Assembly (NCBI RefSeq): GCF_008831285.2
Contig: NC_045145.1
Span: 3,698,723 to 3,762,722, forward strand
DNA: 64,000 nucleotides
Reading direction: 5' to 3'
DNA from: Nymphaea colorata
Lineage: Eukaryota > Streptophyta > Magnoliopsida > Nymphaeales > Nymphaeaceae
A program made the position numbers and the translations under genes. Numbering within the stretch: the stretch's first letter is position 1; every line of letters starts with the position of its first letter. Below, piece by piece: positions 55,564 to 64,000 of this stretch. The notes under the pieces were generated by a model, which was given only the letters and a program-made list of their open reading frames with translations, had not been told where the DNA came from and did not search any database.

Positions 55564-58204
55564 TTACTTTCCCAACAACCGCCGACTACGAACATTGGCA
55601 CCTTTCACTCTGTAGTTCAGTTCTTCCACATCACTGTGAAAGTGATCCAATGCCTTATGTTGTCTACAAATATCAGAATTAGTGGAGTGTTACAAAATAA
55701 AGCATCAATGTGGTACAGAAGTTATGTCGCTATACTAATATATGGAATATGTTATGAGATACTAAAAATCTATGCATGATAACTGGCTTTGTCTGCTCAC
55801 CTTTCTATCTCCGACCCCATATCAATGGCCATAACCTTCAGCTCCCCCAGCAAGTTGCTCAAATCAGAAAGCGCATCGTCCTGCTTTGCATTTTCTATCT
55901 GTTGATAAGAGAGAAAAGTACAATTGGATTCCACTGGCACTATGTAAATCCGGATGTAAACCCATCAAAATGTTCAGAGTCAGACCTCAATTCTTTCCCC
56001 AACAGTTGTTTGTGAATTTGAATACTGTTGAGCTTTAGAACATCGTTTGGGACTATGGGATATTCCCAACTGCTCCTTCTGTTCTAAGTGAACCGTTCTC
56101 TTCACTGTCCTATCTGTCAATCAGGAAAGAAAATCAACAAACTGTGGTCCACGTGAAAGGGGAAGCTTGGAAAACATGCAGAGCAGTTCAGTGCTTCAGC
56201 AAACCTTCTGCCATAATCGCAGGACCAGAGATTGGTCGGGTCTTAGTTGGTCTCCATGTTTTTGAGAAGATTCCACCCAGACTACCAAGCAGCTTCTCCC
56301 CCTGATGAAGAATATTGATGTATTTGAGAAAACCATAAGCTTGAAGAAAGACAACGCTTTAGAAGTAATGAAAAAATAAATGCTTATTAGGATTCTTATA
56401 CCACCCCTTCCTCCCTCAAGCAAGCTGACCATAATCTTCAAAAGTTCTTCAGAGATTAGTGGGTTCCAATGAAATCCGAAGTGCTTCAATAACTTTTTCT
56501 ATTTTTTAGCTGCCACTGTCCCATTTGAGTAGGTGTACGATAGATTGTTGTATTTTCAATAACCAGGAAAAAGATGGAAATGCTAGAACAACACAAGATA
56601 TTTTTTTATGACAATGCCAATAAGCAACTGTAGGACTGCCAAACCTGCAATTGCAAAAAAACTTCTAGGCACCGACCTATTTAAAGCAACAGAAAGAAGA
56701 AAAAGTCGTCAAGAGAGTTCTGCCTCATCAATTAATTGCTTTGAGAAAGGAAGTTTTCACATGCATAAACAAATCCGTAGGTGCATTTTTTATTTTAAAG
56801 GTACCAGAAAATCAGCTACTTCTATTGTGAAATAGAAGTTTCCCTTCTAAAGGTTACAAGTATAGGCTACTTAATATCCCAAAAATTATGTGCTAGGTTG
56901 TTTAGTTCCCAAACAATCAAGCTTTTTCTGGATTTATCTTCTTACCACAGTTAAGTATGAATTCAGCATGTGGACGAAACTCACGGTTGCCTCCAATACA
57001 CTTTCTGTAAGCATAATCTGCTTTGGTCGAGAATCTTTTCTTTTTTAATTTTCCTTCCATAATTTGAGGCATGGAATTCTACTATTATAGTTCTCTTCCC
57101 ATGCATCAAATGAGAAATTAACTAAGCCAAATGAACATCATTATTATCATCCGCAACTTGATTAATTCTGAGACACAATGACAAATCATGCTGCAAGGAC
57201 TAAAATGACACGTTCCAAGAAAATAACATCCAAAAACAGCACACTTGTGCTATGAACTGCGCAAGCACAAAGTAAACAAACCAATCATCTCAGTGGTAGG
57301 ACTACGCGGCAGAAAAACAGACATCGATCCTGGCATGTCTTAAAGATGGTAGTAAAGAGCCGTAGAATGTGAAGAAAGAAGAATCATTTACCCTGCTAAG
57401 ATCATAGTCAATGGTGGCTGCGTCCGCGTGTGCCCTTGTGATCTGATCGCCTTGATGATGAAGACTGACCAACGTCTTTGTTGCTTCTTCCCTAATCTCT
57501 TCTGCAATTTTCATGCAGCCATTTACCGTCTCTGTCGTCTCCTTAGACTTGCAGAGTGAATAATTCTCCAAGTCCTCAACGGTCTGATTTTCAAATGCAC
57601 CCTCATCGCGAGAGTCATTCTTGTATCTGCTTCTCGATGCCCACCAGAGAGAAAATGGCGAACTAGAAACAGCGGCAGGAGAAGCAGCTGCAATAGCACT
57701 CTTCTCTTTATGAACCGAGAACAATTCGTCACGCTGCCTCTTCTGCTCTTCGGCAGCATTCCGCGCCATAAGTCTTTGAGATTGAACAATCCCGGCTTCC
57801 TTCAATCTCTCGGCTGTTTTGACAGCAGATTCACCAAAAGAAACAGCCTTCTCCATCACTTGAGCAACAAATCTGGCACTATTGATTCTGTACAGACTAC
57901 TACCGCTCAGAGATTTATTTGCCTGAGAATCATTTTCATCTTCGGTATGACGGTTCATGGAACTGGATTTCTTGTCACCACTTGCCTGACCAAAAGGCTC
58001 CTTCTTTGCAGGCGTGGTATCTTCATCACCAAAGGGATTCTTAGATGAGACCTCAACAAAGGGCTTAGTTGAAGATCCGAGGGGCTTCACAGGGGTTGTT
58101 GCAGCAGCCTCCGAATCGGAATCAGAATCAAATGGATTGGTCGCATGATTCTCAGAATCGTAACCAAAGTGTTTGGCCTTGTTATCTTCACCCAATCTTG
58201 ACAT
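55564..58204 (-). CDS. SNAP33-like Qb+Qc SNARE with an extended N-terminal half
   Basis: A SNAP25-type SNARE that would join syntaxin and VAMP in membrane fusion at the plasma membrane and cell plate. Five exons on the minus strand, 58204-57392, 56301-56205, 56113-55986, 55898-55801 and 55663-55564, all have GT...AG boundaries and matching phases and give 411 residues. Exon 1 has NPFDSDSDSE, NPFGDED and PFGQ motifs, then the Qb helix ending RAHADAATIDYDLSR. Exon 2 starts GEKLLGSLGGIFSKTW, the linker typical of the family. Exons 4-5 form the Qc helix (AKQDDALSDLSNLLGELKVM to VRSRRLLGK). No membrane anchor is present, as in the family. Family members are usually about 300 residues. The extra ~100 residues lie between the NPF region and the Qb helix (about 100-190) and look helical (ARFVAQVMEKAVSFGESAV, then RLKEAGIVQSQRL). 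Confidence 0.93.
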
Positions 58205-60480
58205 AGTGTCTTGTCACAAGAAACAGCAAGCGGTAAATCAAAGGAAACTAATACTGGAGCAAAACGAAAATGGGGGCGAAGAATAAACTACAAAGACTGT
58301 GCGGCAGAGGGTTTTCCAGCCTTACATCAAATCAGAAACGAAACTCAGGAACTGGGTAGTCCACTAAAAGGAAGAAATCACAACGAAATTCCAAAAGAAA
58401 ATGAAGTGTAGTCTATCAAGGAGCAGAAATCACGAAGATAACAACCAAAGAACGAGTGGAATGGAGAGCTTTGCAGTGCCACGCTTCCAAGATTTCTTGC
58501 CTATTGCAGGTAGGATCAGTCCCAAGCAAGGCTCCTGAAGATGAAGAGGAGAGAGGAGGAGACCAGGATTTTGATCGATTACCAGCGACCAACAAGGCTA
58601 ATGTAGGAAGATGGGAAGAAAGGGGACAACACTCTTCGAACTCTCCCAAACGAACTAGATTGGTACGAGAGAGAGAGACATGACCGTTGCAGCCGAGCGA
58701 CTGCCATTTTGTTCTTTTTCAAAATTATTTTAAAAAATTTCTCCGAAATCTGGCCATGAATTATTGAGGAACGGATACCACAGTTTTCGGGTCGGGCCAA
58801 ACTTGGACCCGTCATCAGCTTTTAGCATAGAAAGAAAATGGCGCGCTCACGTGGTTTCGGACCCTCACCGTTGGACGTGTACAACAACATTTTAAGGATC
58901 AGATACAGAACCGAGTCGGCCTGGCTGCCGACTCAATGTATCGGCCGAATCATGTATTCTCCTAAATCAATTAGAGTTGGCCAAAACGTCATACGTGTAT
59001 ATATGCTTGAAACTTGCATGATTGAATTTTATCTGGTTTTTTATCTGGTTGATAGGCAACATTCACTTTGTGAGTGTTTTATAAATCTGACTTAATTCAT
59101 ATTTGTGAAACATTAGTTCTAGTATTTCATAAATCAATCTCAACTTTTAAAAAAATTCATGTAACATTCACATAATGTCTCTGCAGCCAAACAAACCAGT
59201 GTCAGTCTTCAAAAGATAGTTTGGCAGCAGAGACGCCTATGTGTCTTATAAATTTGCCCTCAAGAGTGAAGCAGGTCAATATAACAATTGTCATAGCATA
59301 CAATAAGCATGCGTCAATTTTTGGGGTAAACTCGTAGGACACTCACAAAATGTTTTTGTTGTCAAGTGACCATTTAATGTAGAAGCAAAAGCATACATAA
59401 CTAGTATGTGATCTCACATTGCCAGAAAAGAGATGAATCTCTAGGTTGGATGCACCTTGTCCATTAATAAACAGAGGGAGAAAGAATTAGATTTAGGGAT
59501 GTCCACCAGTCGGCTACAGCAACTATTGTTTGGTTTTCTTAGTTCGATTGCATAATTGGATCTAGAATCAAAGAATAAGAAAATATAAAAAAATGGTATC
59601 CAAATTGTGTCACGCAATCAAATTCAAATGTCCTCAGAATTGGATATCAATGAGATTTGGTAAGAAAGAACCTATACAAAATCCATGTTTGATTGGTAAT
59701 CTAACGTGAGTCGTATTGTCAATTTGAAATGTGAATCGGATGTAGAATTGAATCTTGCATTATGTAATTTTAATTGTGTTTCCGATGTCAATATTTACTT
59801 ATTCATCATAAAAGTCGATACCTCTATCTGATGGATAGATGGACTTGTCTCCTTAATACCATGCATGACAACTGATTAGAATTCACATTAGAGTAAAAAT
59901 TTTCTACTCATCATAAGCCTCTTGGAAACATTGTGAATTTCCTCTCAACCTGAAAAGGGGTTTCTTTGTAAAATGATATTTACTCGAGTTATATTGCAAA
60001 CTGTCATGTGTGGTTTTGCAAATTAATCTCTAGTTTTTTAACCTGTGGGTGCATTTCAAACCCTGTGTTCAAAGGTATTAAACTACAGTCCATTTTCTAA
60101 TATTGTCGGGTGAGTAAATAGAGTATTTCATCCTACCAAAAAGAGAGTGAAGCCTCCACCCTTCCCTCCGCCTCCCAAGATACCAAACCTGCCTTCGGTG
60201 TCTTGGGATGATGCCTTGGCAATGCTTCAACTTGCATATCGGTGTCATTCTTTTGTAGCACAGAAAAGTAGACATCTCAAAAGCTCAAAACAGAGACTAG
60301 CTGCCTACCAGCCCCCACACTATCTATTCCACCAACTCCTTCAGAGATTTTGTTCATGTTCTATTGGATGCATAAGTTCCTTATATTCTGCTTCATCGTA
60401 ATTGACCTTTTAATCATATTTTACCAACACAAAAACTATCTTTTAGTATATTAGAAAAACTACAGCCATCTACTTCTTTT
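58205..60480. other. Upstream region of the SNARE gene and intergenic DNA
   Basis: The first 500 bp are expected to hold the leader and promoter of the minus-strand SNARE gene. A frame at 60147-60401 begins with GTG and a proline-rich stretch and has no known match. No other gene is visible. Confidence 0.5.
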
Positions 60481-60523
60481 ATACTTAAGAAGCATAACAT
60501 CTATATCAAACTTTGCTTATTTG

Positions 60524-60830
60524 TGTTGACAACTCCTCTCATCAGGCCTTGATGGTATGAATCAAATTCATGTATCAGCCTATAATCCATACTATTCTCA
60601 CAATAGAGCATATCAGTTTTAAAATATGTGAAGGGAGTATGTTGAGTCACCAAACTCAGCAACAACCTAATCGTTCTTTGTGTATAGAATTTGTTATGTT
60701 CATTTTCTGTTGATGTATATAAAGACATCAATGGTATTGTGCTAATACAATGGGATTCATTTTGGGTGTTCAAATATTACACTCGTCTTCTCTATGCCAT
60801 GTTCCATTGCTCTGTTCATTAAACTTTTCC
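60524..60830 (+). repeat. Probable 5' LTR of the second copia element
   Basis: Placed by the primer-site-like TGATATTAGAGCAC at 60832-60845 and an internal TATA word. The left end is a guess, since there is no partner LTR in the window. Confidence 0.45.
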
Positions 60831-60938
60831 ATGATATTAGAGCACTCATTGTCCTGATGTCCTCCTCATTAGTAACAGTTTGTTATTAAGGTTTTCAATG
60901 TGTGATAAGTAAGCATTTGCTTCTTCTATATTGTTACT

Positions 60939-63900
60939 ATGGCTACATCTTTTGAAGGATCAGATGACCTTCATTCTTTCACTTTTGAATCACATTCTGA
61001 GAATGTTGGTGACAACAATCGCACTCATAATATCAGCACAATTGAACTCTACAGCTCACTTTATCTTTGTCATTCAGATAATCCTAGTGCTGCTCTAGTA
61101 TCGTAACCTCTGATTGGGGACAATTATCCCACGTGGAGTATATCTTTTAACATGGCCTTGACAACAAAAAATAAACTTGGATTTATTGATGGCTCATTAA
61201 GAGAACCAGATCGATCTTCTGTAGATCACACACTGTGGAGAAGATGCAACACAAATGATATTATCATGGATCATTAATTTGCTTTTAAAGGATATTACAA
61301 GCAGTGTGATGTATGCTACCACTGCTTATGAAACATGGATTGATTTGCATGAAAGCAAGCATAGCTCTGAGAAAATACCATATCAAGGCAGCCATATGTA
61401 GAAACTTGTAAAAAACTCAAAGTATAATTGTATATTACATGAGGCTTAAATCGTTATGGGATGAGCTAGAGTTATTCAATTCATTACCTAATTGTTTATG
61501 TGGAGCTATGAATGTACTTACTATAAAACTACAGGAAGAGAAGCTTATCCAATTTCTCATGAGATTGAATGATTCCTATAGTGCCATAAGAGTAGAAATC
61601 TTCTTGTGGATCTTTTTCCCTCAATTAACAAGGCTTACTCTCTCATTCTACAAGAAGAAAAGCAAAGAGAGGCAAGGTTGTCATTTTCACAGATCATATA
61701 AGTCTTGATGTTATTAATTCAAATTAAAAGATCAGTAAGGGACAACCTCAGATACGTCCATAGTGCACTTATTGCCAAGGTCTTGTCCATACCAAAGACA
61801 AGTGCTTTAGACTTCATAGTTATCCTACTAGTTTTAAACCAAATCGATTGAAACAGGAAAGTCCCAATGACAAGTTATTTAATCCTATAAAAACAATTGA
61901 AGAAAATGTGACTGCTACTGTCATGAATTCCATCCTTGGTTCGACAAAAATTATTTATCAAACCAGCAATGATAATGTTCTTGCATTCACCGTAGAATAA
62001 TACAACCAACTTCTGCAATTTCTAAAGGACAAACTGTCCTATTGCATTGGCAATTTTGCATGTATTTTATATCAACCATGGATGTGTGGATATGAATAGT
62101 GGGGCTAGTGATCACATCACATCATTCCTTTCTTAGCTAAATAATACTTTCAAATTTGATTCCCCATTTCCCATTAGAATGCCTAATAACAAGACTGCCT
62201 ATGCTACACATCAAGGTAGTATTGTCGTTTCATCTCTCATTACACTTAATAATGTGCTCTTTGTTCCTAATTTTGGATTTAACCTTCTTTCTGTGAGCAA
62301 GCTTACTCAACATCACAATTGTTCTATTTTTGTTTAATAACAATGTTGTCTTATTCATGACTAAATTTCCAAGACTCTGATTGGGATTACTGAACTCAAG
62401 GTTGGTGTGTATTGCATAAAAGATTTTATCACTGTCGAAGCATGTTCAGACCATCTTAAAACTCAAACAACTCCCTTTATGTGGCCACCAATATATCCTA
62501 ATATGAAACTGACGTCTAGCATCTAAGATTAGGTCACCCTGTTATCTCTAGAAATAAGATGTTTGCCTCATATGATGTTCAAATAGAATTTAGGAATCAC
62601 TAATGTAGTGGTTGCTTGATGTCCAAGTAGACACGTCTACCCGTTAGCATTAGCTAAACCTCATCTACAAAACCATTGAACTAGTTCATTGTCATATCTG
62701 GAGTCCTTACTCTAAGGCCTCACTAATAGGAGCATTTTATTTCTTAAATATAATCGATGTACTTGGGTTTTTTAATTTGACGCAAATATGAAACAAGGAA
62801 TAATTTGCAATTGTTCTTGAATCTTGTTGAGAATGCCAATTGAAATCTTCAGTTTTAATCCTAAGAAGTCCTAAGAAGTGATAATGGAACTGAGTTTCTT
62901 GTCAATGAAATGACAATTTGTTTCAGAGTAAGGGAATTGTTCATAAAACCAGTATGTTTACACACCACCAAAACAATGTTGTAGAAAGGAAACATAGACA
63001 TCTTTTGATAATTGCACGAGCATTGAAATTTCAAATTAGTCTTATGTTGAAATTTTGGGGAGAATGTGTAATGCTACAACATATTTGATTAATAGAACTC
63101 TGTCTCCATCATTAAATTGCTTGACTATAGATGTGTTGTAAGGTATCCGTTTGGGAAGAAAGCTTACCTTGTGTATAATCTTCAAATATAAAGGTTAATG
63201 ATTAGCAGAGATGTAAATTTTATGAGAATACATTTCCATTTGCTAGAGTTCAAAAAGAAAATCATGGTGCTACCATTCCTTTGCCCATAAAGGAGCTGAC
63301 ATATGAGGCAAACAAAAATCAGGATATAAGTAGGAGTGAACCAAAATCAATCTCTCTTACCACTGAAAATTATGGACGACTCTCACCAACCACTAAAGTA
63401 GAGCTGAATTCTCAAGCGTCGAATTTCAATCATCGTGAAGTTCAACCCATCTCTACTACACAACCTGCAATTATACCAAAACTGTCGCTCAACCAAAATT
63501 AGTAAACCCTTTATTCTGTTAAACGAACTTTACTGCAGTACTGCCTTGCTTAATTCAACAACTCAATTGGAGTCAAAGAAAACAAGGTTCGTCTCACTAC
63601 CCATTATCTCAGCTTTTACCTTTCAATATTTCTATTAAGTATATCGACCACCACAGATCCAAAATTCTATGATGATGTATGGCATTATCAATGCAAGTGA
63701 GAGACAAAGAAGGCTGAATAGGTGAACAGGGCATTGAAAAAAAATCAGACAAGGAGTGTTATTGACTGTCTACCAAATGTTACACCCACTACCCACTGGA
63801 TGCAAGTGGGTTTACAAAACTAAGTTTAAAGGAAATGGAGAATTAGATAGACATAAGGCAAGACTGGTTGCAAAGGGTTACTCACAAATTGAATGGATAG

Positions 63901-63964
63901 ACTTTAGTGAGACCTTAACTCATGTAGTTCAAAATGTCAGATGCTTGTTATCTTTTTGTAGCTA
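60939..63964 (+). pseudogene. Copia gag-pol remnant
   Basis: In order: gag words CHSDNPSAALVS and LIGDNYPTWSISFNMALTTK, NKLGFIDGS (about 61070-61200); a longer open piece with MRLKSLWDELELFNSLPNCL (61439); a zinc knuckle CTYCQGLVHTKDKC (about 61757-61800); a protease-like SGASDHI (about 62100); integrase LRSDNGTEF (about 62870); and RT start TGCKWVYKTKFKGNGELDRH then [20 protein letters not shown] (63790-63925). Stops and frameshifts interrupt every domain. It is more decayed than the copia in UGT copy 2 and belongs to a related but distinct lineage. Confidence 0.82.
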
Positions 63965-64000
63965 AATTAAATTGGCATCTTGAGCATATAGACGTGTACA

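Larger units (their letters stand above)
60524..64000 (+). mobile_element. Second Ty1/copia element, decayed, runs off the window
   Basis: A likely 5' LTR (about 60524-60830) starts TGTTGACAAC, contains a TATATAAAG promoter word near 60716 and ends before TGATATTAGAGCAC, a near match to the copia initiator-tRNA primer site (TGGTATCAGAGC). Gag starts at ATG 60939. Zinc knuckle, protease, integrase and the start of RT follow, all broken by stops and shifts. The 3' half and 3' LTR are outside the window. Confidence 0.78.

Noticed and set aside
60147-60401. Proline-rich 84-codon frame
   Set aside because: GTG start, no known family, and no supporting exon nearby.

Overview
The window is nuclear DNA of a flowering plant. 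The evidence is spliced genes with GT/AG introns, plant-specific families (PSPG-box UDP-glycosyltransferases, a NAC factor, a SNAP33-type SNARE, a membrane-anchored UDP-glucuronate 4-epimerase, a BAG8-like chaperone regulator) and plant Ty1/copia, Ty3/gypsy, hAT and SINE elements. I cannot name the species from the sequence. No bacterial, organellar, rRNA or CRISPR features were seen.

Layout. 1-32 kb is a tandem cluster of UGT83A1-like glycosyltransferases broken up by transposons. Copy 1 (<1-3465) is cut by the window edge but looks intact. Copy 2 (17842-25835) is a pseudogene with a copia element in exon 1 (18064-23042, TSD CTGAT), two short frameshifting insertions and a lost splice acceptor. 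Copy 3 (30390-31896) is intact. Between copies 1 and 2 lies a 5'-truncated Ty3/gypsy element (about 4680-14777). A 3850-bp hAT element (7821-11670) is nested in it with a perfect 8-bp TSD, and the hAT has captured one exon of a PH/RCC1/FYVE gene. Just upstream of copy 3, a TIR-bounded 1.4-kb element (28847-30222) carries a broken EIN3/EIL gene fragment. About 32-39 kb is intergenic, with a probable gypsy gag relic. About 39.2-41 kb is a mosaic of NAC-gene fragments in alternating orientation, next to an intact divergent NAC gene (42679-44144, minus).

47-58 kb is the gene-rich part: a UDP-glucuronate 4-epimerase (47543-48901, intronless), a BAG8-like gene (52715-53984, two exons) and a SNAP33-like Qb+Qc SNARE (55564-58204, minus, five exons, with an unusually long N-terminal part). 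From about 60.5 kb to the end is a second, heavily decayed copia element.

There is no operon-like functional unit. The genes are independent. What links much of the window is its history: local duplication of UGTs and NAC sequences, followed by nested transposition that captured and broke genes.
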